A stretch of DNA of 64,000 nt from a bacterium. Lineage in GTDB: Bacteria; Cyanobacteriota; Vampirovibrionia; Gastranaerophilales; Gastranaerophilaceae. Below, piece by piece: positions 1 to 8,257 of the stretch (the first letter of the stretch is position 1; each line of letters starts with the position of its first letter). The stretch is from NCBI GenBank assembly GCA_017536545.1, contig JAFXHF010000023.1:1-64000 (forward strand), written 5' to 3'. A program made the translations under genes and the position numbers. The notes beneath the pieces were generated by a model, which saw only the letters and a list, made by a program, of their open reading frames with translations, ran no database searches and was not told the origin of the DNA.

Positions 1-25
1 TGAGCCAGGATCAAACTCTCCATTG
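1..25 (-). rRNA. rrs: 16S ribosomal RNA, 5' end only (partial)
   Basis: The reverse complement of the first bases contains the universal 16S 5' sequence AGAGTTTGATCCTGGCTCA (the 27F primer site), preceded by ATGG as in cyanobacterial 16S genes. The gene runs leftward out of the window. The mature 5' end is estimated at positions 23-26 and could be off by a few bases. Confidence 0.95.
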
Positions 26-414
26 TCAGAAAGTTTATGTCCATCGATTATTTAGGGCTAACTAAATAATCCGCTCGACTTCATTTTTTTCACGCTAACT
101 TTGTTTGCGTTTCGTTCTTTTGTCTTGAATCATTTTTCGAAATTAACAAGTTTTTCTGTTTCACAATATTCTCATATTGCTCACACTCGTTTTCAGCTAT
201 TCTGTTTTCAATGTTCTAGTTATAAATTTGTCTCCAACGCATCCAACCTATTGTTGTTCTGCTATCGGGGAGGTGATATTTCACCCTGCTATTCTACACT
301 TATTTCCCTTTGGCTATTGTAGATAACTTTCTGATCTTTAATAAAACTTTCGTTTTTAGATAACACTCTAAGTATCTGGTTTTAATTAAATTTTATGTCT
401 GTGCTCTGTGCACA
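26..414 (-). other. 16S rRNA leader, no protein gene
   Basis: About 390 bases lie between the predicted rRNA promoter start and the 16S 5' end. A 73-codon open frame on the plus strand (101-322) has no ribosome binding site or recognisable protein features and is disregarded. Two inverted repeats are visible: a 10-bp stem at 46-71, and a 10-bp arm pair at 26-35 and 325-334 that would bracket most of the leader. The second could arise by chance in a sequence this AT-rich. A leader of this length normally carries antitermination and RNase processing signals; I could not identify a clear boxA. Confidence 0.5.
46..71 (-). repeat. 10-bp perfect hairpin just upstream of 16S
   Basis: GATTATTTAG (46-55) and CTAAATAATC (62-71) are exact reverse complements around a 6-base loop. 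It sits about 20 bases upstream of the 16S 5' end. Position suggests a processing or folding element of the precursor rRNA, which is inference. Confidence 0.55.
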
Positions 415-420
415 TTCCTA

Positions 421-449
421 ATACTATCTCTAACAAAATTTAGTTTCAA
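421..449 (-). promoter_or_regulatory. Candidate rRNA operon promoter
   Basis: On the minus strand a -35 box TTGAAA (444-449) is followed after exactly 17 bases by a -10 box TAGTAT (421-426). The predicted transcription start is near 414, pointing into the 16S leader. The spacing is ideal and both boxes differ from consensus by one to two bases. Confidence 0.6.
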
Positions 450-493
450 GTATTTGTTTTGTTTTGTTTACAATTCGTTACAAAAATATTGAC

Positions 494-528
494 AGGTTAA
501 AAGACACGATATGAGAGCCTTTTAACCT
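494..528 (-). terminator. Candidate terminator after gshB
   Basis: A 10-bp perfect inverted repeat (494-503 with 519-528) overlaps the gshB stop codon. On the minus strand it is followed within about 8 bases by a run of five T. It would separate the gshB transcript from the rRNA promoter downstream. The T run is not immediately adjacent, so strength is uncertain. Confidence 0.5.
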
Positions 529-1498
529 ATACGCCGACTTTTTGAAACTCAAAAACTTTATCAATTATAAAATTAATTATTTTTTCTTCTACATGACAGT
601 CAAAATGATTATTAATTTCCCTAATGAAATAACAAGGACTAGTAACATTTACCTCAATAATTTGCTCATCAATAACATCAAGTCCAGCCATATAAATACC
701 TCGAGCATTCAACTCTTTTGCAACTTGAGTAAATTTCTCTTTCTCAGAATCTGACAAAACAGCTTTTAATATACAATCATCCTTATGTTCACAGAATTTA
801 AAATCGTTATTACTTGGGATTTTTTGAACACAGTAAGGTAGAACCTCTTCACCCAAGATAAGAACTCTTTTATCTCCAAACTCAGCGTTTTTAATATATT
901 TCTGAACCATCGTTAATTGTTTACCTTTATTGGTAATAGAATCAATAATTACAGAAGTATTTTTATCACCATTCTTTAAATACATTACACCGCTACCAAA
1001 GCACTGACTTAAAGGTTTTAAAATAATCTCTTCATTTTCTTTTAAAAATTCAATAATATCAGATTTTGTTGCAGTTACAATATTTTTTGGCATTAAATCA
1101 TTAAATAAAACAGCATGAAGTTTTTCGTTAAAATTCCTAATAGATGTAGTATCATTCATTATAAAAGTTTTGCTTCTATCAACAAAATCAAAAATATAAG
1201 TTGCACTAATATAATCCAAATCAACAGGGGGATCAGGACGAAACATTACCAAGTCAAAATCTTCAATTTTTGATTCAGAAAAGCTTTCTTTATCATAAAA
1301 AATATTTCCATCTTTCAAATAAGAATTATAATGAGATGAATATGCCACAGAAGATTTGAGTTTTAGCATATCAATTGTAGAAATAGCAACTTCATGACCT
1401 CTTTCTAGAAACCCTTTAATAAACCAAAAATTAGTTACTAAATCATTAAACTCAAAATATTTTAACTCGATTCTATCTATGACAAATAATATTTTCAT
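527..1498 (-). CDS. gshB: Glutathione synthetase (ATP-grasp)
   Basis: Ligates gamma-glutamylcysteine and glycine with ATP to make glutathione in the cytosol. The 323 residues match the GshB family length of about 315-325. Visible family features are the N-terminal MKILFVIDRI strand, the substrate-domain segment RPDPPVDLDYISATY near residue 90, the ATP-grasp strand ILKPLSQCFGSGV, and a C-terminal EVNVTSPC metal- and substrate-binding motif. It begins 28 bases after the UPF0173 gene, with AGAGG upstream of the ATG, so the two are probably co-transcribed. Glutathione use is typical of Cyanobacteria, which fits the proposed lineage. No gshA is in the window. Confidence 0.88.
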   Translation of the reverse strand: MKILFVIDRIELKYFEFNDLVTNFWFIKGFLERGHEVAISTIDMLKLKSSVAYSSHYNSYLKDGNIFYDKESFSESKIEDFDLVMFRPDPPVDLDYISATYIFDFVDRSKTFIMNDTTSIRNFNEKLHAVLFNDLMPKNIVTATKSDIIEFLKENEEIILKPLSQCFGSGVMYLKNGDKNTSVIIDSITNKGKQLTMVQKYIKNAEFGDKRVLILGEEVLPYCVQKIPSNNDFKFCEHKDDCILKAVLSDSEKEKFTQVAKELNARGIYMAGLDVIDEQIIEVNVTSPCYFIREINNHFDCHVEEKIINFIIDKVFEFQKVGV

Positions 1499-1526
1499 AA
1501 TGCCTCTTATATTAATTAATATATAA

Positions 1527-2192
1527 CTATTTCAATTCTGCAGGATTTAAAATTTGACAAACTGTATTGTTTAATGCAATAAGCTTATGGAATTTTTCTA
1601 AATCTGCTTGGATTTCTTGGAACGTACCATAATGCATTGGGATAACCGTTTTAGCTCCCAACCATTTTGCAGCCATTGCAGCGTGTTCAACATCCATTGT
1701 ATATCTTCCACCAATAGGAAGAAGTGCAATTTGCGGAGCATATAATTCTCTGATAGTTTTCATCTCACCAGTTAAACAAGTATCACCAGCATGGAAAATT
1801 CTAACACCATCAACATCTAGTAAAATACTAGCTGCACAACCGCCATATCTACCATCAGGTAATGAACTAGAGTGATACGCTGGAAGAAAGATTGCTCTAC
1901 CCCAAGAATATTGCAGCCAAGAACCTAAATTAACACCTTTTACTTTTGCACCTTGCTCCTTACAGTATCCAGCCAATTCAACAATTGCCGTAATCTCTGC
2001 ATCTTTTTTCTTCGCAATATCAATAGCTTCACCTAAATGGTCACCATGTGCGTGTGTTAATAATATATCTGTAATCGGTTCATCTTTCCATTTATATTTT
2101 TTATTAACAGAAACCAATGGATCAATCAAAACAGCACTATCACCATTTTTTATCTCAAAAGCACTATGCCCTATATATTTTAAATCTACCAT
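1527..2192 (-). CDS. UPF0173 metallo-beta-lactamase-fold hydrolase
   Basis: A metal-dependent hydrolase of the metallo-beta-lactamase superfamily. The metal-binding motif THAHGDH lies at residues 46-52, and a second histidine region, VIPMHYGTF, is near the C-terminus. Length (221) fits the UPF0173 family, whose physiological substrate is unknown. A strong AAGGGGG lies just before the ATG. It is the first gene of the pair with gshB on the minus strand. No signal peptide, so cytosolic. Confidence 0.85.
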   Translation of the reverse strand: MVDLKYIGHSAFEIKNGDSAVLIDPLVSVNKKYKWKDEPITDILLTHAHGDHLGEAIDIAKKKDAEITAIVELAGYCKEQGAKVKGVNLGSWLQYSWGRAIFLPAYHSSSLPDGRYGGCAASILLDVDGVRIFHAGDTCLTGEMKTIRELYAPQIALLPIGGRYTMDVEHAAMAAKWLGAKTVIPMHYGTFQEIQADLEKFHKLIALNNTVCQILNPAELK

Positions 2193-2252
2193 ATATCCCC
2201 CTTAACTTCTTCAACTATTTTAATTTAGCACGTTTTAGTATAGAATACAAAT

Positions 2253-3305
2253 ATGAAACAATATATTACACACATGAATAAATGCATAGAACTCGCAAAA
2301 CTTGCACTAGGAGATACTTCACCTAATCCACTTGTTGGTTGTGTAATTATTAATAATAGTGGTGAAATTGTTTCAACTGGTTATCATAAGAAATACGGAG
2401 ATAATCACGCAGAACGAGATGCTTTATTAAAATTAGAAAACGCAAACGATTGTATTCTTATAGTTAACCTTGAGCCTTGTTCTCACCACGGAAAAACCCC
2501 ACCTTGCACAGATATAATTATCGAAAAAGGAATTAAAAAAGTTGTTTATGGAATGAAAGACCCAAACCCAATTGTCGCAGGACGAGGTTTGCAAAAACTA
2601 AAAGATGCGGGGATTGAAGTTATAGGCCCAGTCTTAGAAGATGAATGCAAAAATTTAAACGAAGTTTTTATCAAAAATCATACAGAGAAGAAAACTTTCG
2701 TTGCCCTAAAAACAGCAACAACAATTGATGGAAAAATTGCAACTTACAATGGAGATTCTAAATGGATAACTTCAGAAAACGCTAGAGCTGAAGTTAGAAG
2801 TATTCGCAAAAAATATGACGCAATTCTAACATCTTCAACAACAGTTATTGCAGATAATCCTACAATGGAACATAAAAAGAAAATTATACTTGATAGAGAA
2901 TTAAAAACTGATTTTAATTCAAAAATTTATGAACAAGGCGAAATTTATGTATTCTATGACGAATCACTAAATTCTGAGATTCTGAATCGAGTTCAGAATG
3001 ACAGAATTTTCTTCATCCCTACCCCTGTAAAAAATGAAAAACTTGACATTAAATATATTATCAATAGCTTATACGAATTAAAAATTATGAGTGTTTTAGT
3101 TGAAGCTGGCGGAGAGGTAAATGCATCTTTTATGCCACATATTGATAAACTTTATCATTTCATTGCACCAAAAATCTTAGGCGACAATTTAGGACGTTCT
3201 TGTTTTAACGGAACTTCAGTTGAGAAAATTGCAGACTGCACAAACTTAAAACTGGAAAGCTCTCAAATTTTTGAACCAGATATATTAATTACTTATACAA
3301 AATAA
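2253..3305 (+). CDS. ribD: Bifunctional riboflavin biosynthesis deaminase/reductase RibD
   Basis: Carries out the second and third steps of riboflavin synthesis: deamination of the pyrimidine from GTP cyclohydrolase II, then reduction of the ribosyl chain. The N-terminal deaminase has the zinc motif HAE (52-54) with PCSHHGKTPPC (75-85). The reductase domain follows from about residue 147. The 350 residues match the usual bifunctional length. It stands alone: the other rib genes are not adjacent. There is no clear Shine-Dalgarno, and a -10-like TATAGA lies only 8 bases before the ATG, so the mRNA may have a very short leader. Confidence 0.93.
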   Translation: MKQYITHMNKCIELAKLALGDTSPNPLVGCVIINNSGEIVSTGYHKKYGDNHAERDALLKLENANDCILIVNLEPCSHHGKTPPCTDIIIEKGIKKVVYGMKDPNPIVAGRGLQKLKDAGIEVIGPVLEDECKNLNEVFIKNHTEKKTFVALKTATTIDGKIATYNGDSKWITSENARAEVRSIRKKYDAILTSSTTVIADNPTMEHKKKIILDRELKTDFNSKIYEQGEIYVFYDESLNSEILNRVQNDRIFFIPTPVKNEKLDIKYIINSLYELKIMSVLVEAGGEVNASFMPHIDKLYHFIAPKILGDNLGRSCFNGTSVEKIADCTNLKLESSQIFEPDILITYTK

Positions 3306-3334
3306 AAAAGCTCCCGAATAATCGAGAGCTTTTT
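3306..3334. terminator. Bidirectional terminator between ribD and tsf
   Basis: A stem of twelve pairs with one mismatch (3306-3317 with 3322-3333) is flanked by A and T runs. It can end the ribD transcript on the plus strand and the tsf transcript on the minus strand. Confidence 0.85.
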
Positions 3335-3353
3335 ATTTATCATAAAACTATGA

Positions 3354-4217
3354 TTAGCCGTTGATTTGGCTCATTACTTCTTCAGCAAAGTTGTCTTGAC
3401 GTTTTTCTAAACCTTCACCTAATTCATATCTTGTGAATGATTTAATTGTCAATTTACCTTCTACTAATTGACCAACTGTAACGCTTGGATCTTTAACAAA
3501 TGGTTGTTCAAGCAAGCATCTTTCAGCCATTAATTTATTTACACGACCTTCAACAATTTTACCTCTGATTGCTTCTGGTTTGTTTTGTAAATCTTCTTTA
3601 CCCATTTCGATTCTTGTTTCTTCGTCAATTACTGATTGAGGAATTTCATTTCTTGAAACGAATTTAGGAGCTGAAGATGCAATGTGTAAACAAATGTCGT
3701 TTAATAATTCTTCATCTTTGTTATCAGCATTTAATAATACACCGATTTTACCGTTGTGAACGTAAGATGCAACTGCACCTTCGTATCTAACAAATCTTCT
3801 AACAGTGATTTTTTCACCGATTGAAGCGATTTTTTCTTTTAATGCATCTTCGATAACTTTATCGCATTTTGCACATTTAGAAGCTAATAGAGCTTCAACG
3901 TCAGCTGGGTTAGAAAGTTGAACGTTTTCTGCTAAACCTGCAACTAAAGCTTTGAATTCATCGTTTTTAGCAACGAAGTCTGTTTCACAGTTAACTTCAA
4001 TCATTGCACCGCCGTTAGCGTCAACGAAAGAATCAACTCTACCTTCAGCAGCAATTCTGCCCATTTTCTTTTCAGCTGAAGCAATACCTTTTTGACGTAA
4101 AAGTTCAGCAGCTTTATCCATATCGCCATCAACTTCAACTAATGCTTTTTTAGCATCCATCATACCAGCACCAGTTTTATCACGAAGTTCTTTTACCATT
4201 TGAGCTGTAATATTCAT
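3354..4217 (-). CDS. tsf: Translation elongation factor Ts
   Basis: Guanine nucleotide exchange factor that regenerates EF-Tu-GTP. The N-terminal UBA-like domain reads VKELRDKTGAGMMDAKKAL, and the signature TDFVAKN falls at residues 79-85. Length 287 is typical. AGGAG precedes the ATG by six bases. It follows rpsB by 123 bases on the same strand, the usual bacterial rpsB-tsf operon. Confidence 0.97.
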   Translation of the reverse strand: MNITAQMVKELRDKTGAGMMDAKKALVEVDGDMDKAAELLRQKGIASAEKKMGRIAAEGRVDSFVDANGGAMIEVNCETDFVAKNDEFKALVAGLAENVQLSNPADVEALLASKCAKCDKVIEDALKEKIASIGEKITVRRFVRYEGAVASYVHNGKIGVLLNADNKDEELLNDICLHIASSAPKFVSRNEIPQSVIDEETRIEMGKEDLQNKPEAIRGKIVEGRVNKLMAERCLLEQPFVKDPSVTVGQLVEGKLTIKSFTRYELGEGLEKRQDNFAEEVMSQING

Positions 4218-4250
4218 TATCTTCTCCTTTATCCTACTTTAGTGATATAT

Positions 4251-4321
4251 GAAAAGGTGAGTCATAAATTACCAGTATTGAACTATTTTAGTTATACCAA
4301 TCTTTTACAATTCACCTTTTC
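4251..4321 (-). repeat. Inverted repeat in the rpsB-tsf spacer
   Basis: GAAAAGGTGA (4251-4260) and TCACCTTTTC (4312-4321) are perfect 10-bp complements enclosing 51 bases. In the mRNA this could fold into a long hairpin between rpsB and tsf, perhaps for attenuation or processing. No T run follows the arm, so it is not a classic terminator. Confidence 0.5.
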
Positions 4322-4340
4322 TTATCTTAAAACTAATTAA

Positions 4341-5093
4341 TTACGCTTCAACACCAGCATCTGCAGCTGAGATTTTTTCAATTTTCTTAGCTTCATTTGC
4401 TTTGTTTTCTCTTAATTGTTTACCTTCTAAAACTGCATCAGCTAATTTAGAAGTGATTAATTTGATAGATCTGATAGCATCATCGTTACCTGGGATGATG
4501 TAATCGATACCATCTGGATTAGCGTTTGTATCAGCTAAACAAATAACAGGAATACCTAACTTGTTAGCTTCTTTAATAGCGATTTCTTCTTTTGCTTGGT
4601 CAACGATGAAGATTAAATCAGGTAAACCACGCATATCTTTGATACCGCCTAAAGTTTTAGACAATTTTGCAAGTTGTCTGTTTAATTGAGCAACTTCTTT
4701 TTTAGGAAGTTTATCAACGTAACCGTTGTTAATGAATTCTTCTAATTCTTTTAGTTTGTTAACTCTGCCTCTGATAGTTTCAAAGTTAGTTAACATACCA
4801 CCTAACCATCTTCTGTTGATGTAGTAAGCACCTGAACGAGCAGCTTCTTCAGCTACAACGTCAGCAGCTTGTTTTTTAGTACCAACGAATAATACGTTTC
4901 TACCTTTAGCTGCGTAATCTCTTACTAATTCATAAGCTTGGTCTAGTAAATCAGTAGTTTTTCTTAAATCGATTACATAAATACCATTTCTAGCACCGTA
5001 AATATACGGTTTCATTTTTGGGTTCCATCTTTGAGTTTGGTGACCGAAGTGTACACCAGCTTCCAAAAGTTCAATCATAGATGCTGTTGGCAT
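4341..5093 (-). CDS. rpsB: 30S ribosomal protein S2
   Basis: Component of the small ribosomal subunit near the mRNA exit. The protein opens with [20 protein letters not shown] and contains [10 protein letters not shown] and the [10 protein letters not shown] motif, all diagnostic for S2. An open frame extends 15 codons further upstream, but I place the start at 5093 because a clear AGGAG (5102-5106) sits 8 bases before this ATG and the alignment to the family starts here. Gives 250 residues. Confidence 0.96.
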   Translation of the reverse strand: MPTASMIELLEAGVHFGHQTQRWNPKMKPYIYGARNGIYVIDLRKTTDLLDQAYELVRDYAAKGRNVLFVGTKKQAADVVAEEAARSGAYYINRRWLGGMLTNFETIRGRVNKLKELEEFINNGYVDKLPKKEVAQLNRQLAKLSKTLGGIKDMRGLPDLIFIVDQAKEEIAIKEANKLGIPVICLADTNANPDGIDYIIPGNDDAIRSIKLITSKLADAVLEGKQLRENKANEAKKIEKISAADAGVEA

Positions 5094-5202
5094 CGCCTTT
5101 TCTCCTTTTAATTTAATGTATTGTACTACGGGCAACATAGCCTCATTTCAAGCTATTTACTTAAAACTAGGGCAAAACCTATCAGGCTAATGTACCGAAA
5201 TA

Positions 5203-5230
5203 ATCTTACAACAAACATGTATTAATGCAA
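5203..5230 (-). promoter_or_regulatory. Candidate rpsB promoter
   Basis: Minus-strand -35 TTGCAT (5225-5230), 16-base spacer, -10 TAAGAT (5203-5208). It would leave an untranslated leader of about 100 bases before rpsB, where autoregulation by S2 is known in other bacteria. Only moderately close to consensus. Confidence 0.4.
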
Positions 5231-5377
5231 ACACTAACGCAATAAAACTTAATTATTTCAACCTAAATTTGCAAAAAAATTATTTTTGAGTTTTAATGTA
5301 TTTGCTCACATCCTCAAATGAGTACAAGTGCAAAGTCATTAATTGCACGCAATCCAATAGGAAAGGTAAATTCAATT

Positions 5378-5644
5378 ATGGCAAATATTAAATCTGCTAA
5401 AAAAAGAGTGTTAATCGCTGAAGCAAACAGAGTTAGAAACGTAGCTTTCAAATCATCAATCAAAACAGCTGTTAAAAAAGCATTAGAATTAGCAGCTGGT
5501 GAAGATAAAGAAGCTTTAAACGCAGCTATCTCTAAAGTTTACCAATTATGCGACAAAGCTGTTTCAAAAGGTATTTTACACAAAAATACTGCAGCTAGAA
5601 AAAAATCAAGATTGGTTCTTGCTATCAAAAAAATTAACGCTTAA
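5378..5644 (+). CDS. rpsT: 30S ribosomal protein S20
   Basis: Small, very basic 16S-binding protein. The sequence MANIKSAKKRVLIAE followed by RNVAFKSSIKTAVKKA and the C-terminal HKNTAARKKSRL are characteristic. The reading frame is open for 20 codons upstream, but homologues start at MANIKSAKKR, with GGAAAGG before it, giving 88 residues. It is divergent from rpsB and ends at a strong terminator, so it is monocistronic. Confidence 0.96.
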   Translation: MANIKSAKKRVLIAEANRVRNVAFKSSIKTAVKKALELAAGEDKEALNAAISKVYQLCDKAVSKGILHKNTAARKKSRLVLAIKKINA

Positions 5645-5662
5645 TTGAAATACTAAGAGTAG

Positions 5663-5697
5663 AAAAGAGGTAACCCAAAAGGTTATCTCTTTTTTTT
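5663..5697 (+). terminator. Rho-independent terminator after rpsT
   Basis: The stem AGAGGTAACC/GGTTATCTCT with one G-U pair and a short loop is followed by eight or more T residues. Confidence 0.9.
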
Positions 5698-5760
5698 ATT
5701 TAAACTAGCAAAAATTATTTTTAGAGGATTTCATGTAAAAAAATAACCTAGGAATTTATA

Positions 5761-6834
5761 ATGCAAATCAATCAAATACAAAACTATCAAACTTACACTT
5801 ATAACACTGCAAAAACTTCAAATTATACAAACAGAACAGTTAAAGCTAACGATGTTACTTTTACTGGCAAAATTAATATCGAACCAGATAATCTAGTAAA
5901 AAAAATAAAAGATTTTTTTGAAGTAATAAAATCATCTTATGCTTCTATAAAAGCTAAGAAAGTTGAAAAAACTCAAACAATAATTGATATCGAAAATAAC
6001 AGACAACTACAAGAGGAGGCAAGACGTGTAGCAATTGCGAAAAAACGAGAAGAAACTTTAGCTATCGCAAGAAAAAATTTAGAAGAAGAAAGAAGACTTC
6101 GACAAGAATTAAGTGATCAACGTATTGAATCTTACAAAAAAGCGAATCCAGAAAGCCTTGCTAAAGAGTACAGAAGACTACTGGAAGAAAACGATATAGT
6201 TTGGAGTGCTAGAATTAAACAGATATTAAAAAGCAAAGGATATGCACTACTTGATGGCGAAGCTGTAAAAGAATATAGCCGTAAAGCATATAGACCTCTT
6301 GAAATATTACCTATTGACGATATCCCAAACAGTACATATGCCGCAAGAATGATACATAACCCACCACTAGTACAAAGCTCAGATATCATGACTTTTCCTG
6401 GCAGAGGTAATTATTCTTTAGATAATATTGGGGTTTATAACTTCAATATTACACAAAGACATTTTGGACAAATCAGATTTCCTGGCACAAAATTCAGTGC
6501 TAATACTGGAATGGAAATCCCTGGTGCGGAAAGAGGTTGGACTATGGCTCATTCTTACCGACCAAATTTAATCGATTATGATAAATACCACTATTGTACA
6601 ACTTTATCATATAAACACGAAGCAAACTACTTAGGACAAGCTCCAGGTTTTTCATTCGTTATTGATGGAGAAATAAGTGCAAAAGAATTAGATGAAATAA
6701 AAAATATATTCATTGACAGTGGTCTAATGGAAAAACTTTTGAAATCTGCTGGAAATAGAGAAGAAGCAATAAATATTTTCCAAGAAATGGCAGAAATAAT
6801 AGTCAAACAACTAAACGGTGTTTCTACTAATTAA
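5761..6834 (+). CDS. Hypothetical protein with N-terminal FTG signature and coiled coil
   Basis: Not recognised. The 357 residues begin with a Tyr/Asn/Thr/Gln-rich, disordered-looking stretch of about 30 residues ending in VTFTGK (32-37), an N-terminal signature shared with other proteins in this window. A charged coiled coil follows at roughly 60-135, rich in Glu, Arg and Lys. The C-terminal 170 residues look globular, with aromatic-rich segments such as RGWTMAHSY and HYCTTLSYKHEANY. There is no signal peptide or membrane segment. Its stop codon overlaps the 3' end of the convergent YkgJ-type gene. The N-terminal pattern suggests a lineage-specific exported or surface-sorted protein, which is inference. 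Confidence 0.7.
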   Translation: MQINQIQNYQTYTYNTAKTSNYTNRTVKANDVTFTGKINIEPDNLVKKIKDFFEVIKSSYASIKAKKVEKTQTIIDIENNRQLQEEARRVAIAKKREETLAIARKNLEEERRLRQELSDQRIESYKKANPESLAKEYRRLLEENDIVWSARIKQILKSKGYALLDGEAVKEYSRKAYRPLEILPIDDIPNSTYAARMIHNPPLVQSSDIMTFPGRGNYSLDNIGVYNFNITQRHFGQIRFPGTKFSANTGMEIPGAERGWTMAHSYRPNLIDYDKYHYCTTLSYKHEANYLGQAPGFSFVIDGEISAKELDEIKNIFIDSGLMEKLLKSAGNREEAINIFQEMAEIIVKQLNGVSTN

Positions 6835-7429
6835 ACCAATCAAGCATTGGTTTAATTTCTCCAAAATCAAGCCCTAATTCTTCAGTTAGGGAATTTGAAG
6901 TTAAAAAGTACAGCCCCACATTATGAGCCAAAGGTTCTTGAACAACCCCTAATTTTTCATATTTTTCTTTTGATATTTGCATGGTATCAAAATCATAAAC
7001 TTGTGAATAGTTTAACCCTTTATCCACACAAGCTGGAACAAGAACTTTTCCAGATTTACTAAAATACGCCAAACCATGAGCTCGACAAATTAAACTTCTA
7101 AAATCATATAAACTACATTTACCATCTTTTAAAAATGGGCATTCATGGTAAAAAGGTCCATTTTCAGAATTATGTTCTAATTTTTCAGCTTTCATTTGTT
7201 TGATTTTTGAATTAATATCTTCAAGTTCAGATATCGGAAGAGTTGTCATACCAATATTTAAGTACATAAATTCAAGCTGAGAAATCGGATATTCCCCAGA
7301 TTTACAACAATGGCTACAGCCTTGTTTACAACAAATATATGGAGCTTGCTCATTAAAAAACTCTTTTAATTGTGCATCCATAGTTTCTAAATAACGTTCG
7401 TAATTTCGTAAATCTTCAATTGTGTACAT
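6827..7429 (-). CDS. YkgJ-type cysteine cluster protein
   Basis: A putative zinc- or iron-chelating protein of the YkgJ family (formerly UPF0153). The cluster reads CCKQGCSHCC at residues 33-42, followed by CPFLKDGKCSLYDFRSLICRAHG-type spacing of further cysteines in the middle, which is the family pattern. Length 200 is normal. No signal peptide. No Shine-Dalgarno is visible. The gene converges on, and overlaps by 8 bases, the preceding hypothetical gene. The biological role of the family is not established. Confidence 0.85.
   Translation of the reverse strand: MYTIEDLRNYERYLETMDAQLKEFFNEQAPYICCKQGCSHCCKSGEYPISQLEFMYLNIGMTTLPISELEDINSKIKQMKAEKLEHNSENGPFYHECPFLKDGKCSLYDFRSLICRAHGLAYFSKSGKVLVPACVDKGLNYSQVYDFDTMQISKEKYEKLGVVQEPLAHNVGLYFLTSNSLTEELGLDFGEIKPMLDWFN
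6829..6857. terminator. 12-bp palindrome in overlapping convergent gene ends
   Basis: AATTAAACCAAT (6829-6840) and ATTGGTTTAATT (6846-6857) are perfect complements around a 5-base loop. The stem contains the stop codon of the plus-strand gene and the C-terminal codons of the minus-strand gene. It is probably a shared bidirectional terminator, although T runs are short. Confidence 0.55.
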
Positions 7430-7508
7430 AAACTTATGTTACACGTAAATATAAAATTTGGCAAATATAATTATTTAGAGGTTTTACTAAAACCGAAAGG
7501 TATAGAAT

Positions 7509-8255
7509 ATGCATATCCCCAAAGTAGATTGTTCAAAATATAGTTGTGCTTTAAAAGAAGCTATACAGGCGGTACAAGGTTGTAAGATGAGTAAAGTTGA
7601 GCAGCCTAAATTATCAACTTTAGCAAATGATATTGTTCAAATTTCAGACACAAAAAGAGCAGGAAGAAATATTGGGCAGATTTACGAAAAAGTAATTGAT
7701 GAAACTACTGGTAAAATTGTTAAAAAACCAATTGATGTTGATATTGAAATTGAAGACAGAAAATCTTGGGATCAAACAGTATACCATTTCAAACATAATG
7801 ACAAAGAAGTCGGGTATGTAATTTTGGAAGATCATATAAACATTCCTGAAGAAGAAAAAATATTTTTATTAACATCAGATATTCCTCAATTTGGCATAGT
7901 TGGCGATAGAGTAATTGTTAAACACTTAATGAATCTCAACCAAAAACGTTATGCAGGTATTGGTGAACTAGCCGATAGAATTGCAGTTGAGCATTGCAAT
8001 AGACGTGGAATAAAACCAGTAATTATATCTGAAGCCTCATACAATTCTCATGCAGCACATTACAAAAGAGGTAAAAGATACCTATATTCAGATGAAAATA
8101 ATAACCCTAACAAAATAGTAGAAGAAATAATTAAAAACACTCCATCTGGAGAACAGTGTGATACTAGTAGGTTAGGAATGCTAATTTCATATATGCCAAA
8201 AGAACTTATAGCAAAAATCCAACAATACCTGAGCAAAAACCCAATACTTAAATAA
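7509..8255 (+). CDS. Hypothetical protein with degenerate GNAT-like core
   Basis: No confident family. The central part resembles a GNAT acetyltransferase: a strand pair VYHFKHNDKEVGYVILED around 91-108, then an acetyl-CoA-loop-like YAGIGELADRIAVEH at 148-162 and a following strand-helix ending in HAAHYKRGKRY, where GNAT proteins have their FYxKxGF segment. The 248 residues carry no signal peptide. It is the first gene of a three-gene operon: only 2 bases separate its stop from the next start, which encodes a kinase-like protein. A TATAAT lies at 7466-7471. Acetyltransferase activity is unproven. Confidence 0.55.
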   Translation: MHIPKVDCSKYSCALKEAIQAVQGCKMSKVEQPKLSTLANDIVQISDTKRAGRNIGQIYEKVIDETTGKIVKKPIDVDIEIEDRKSWDQTVYHFKHNDKEVGYVILEDHINIPEEEKIFLLTSDIPQFGIVGDRVIVKHLMNLNQKRYAGIGELADRIAVEHCNRRGIKPVIISEASYNSHAAHYKRGKRYLYSDENNNPNKIVEEIIKNTPSGEQCDTSRLGMLISYMPKELIAKIQQYLSKNPILK

Positions 8256-8257
8256 CA

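Noticed and set aside
101-322. 73-codon open frame in the 16S leader
   Set aside because: It runs antisense to the rRNA precursor, has no ribosome site, and has a Phe/Ser/Cys-rich composition of non-coding AT-rich sequence.
5094-5138. Longer start for rpsB (15 extra codons)
   Set aside because: No ribosome site before the upstream ATG, whereas AGGAG lies at ideal spacing before 5093, and S2 homologues begin there.
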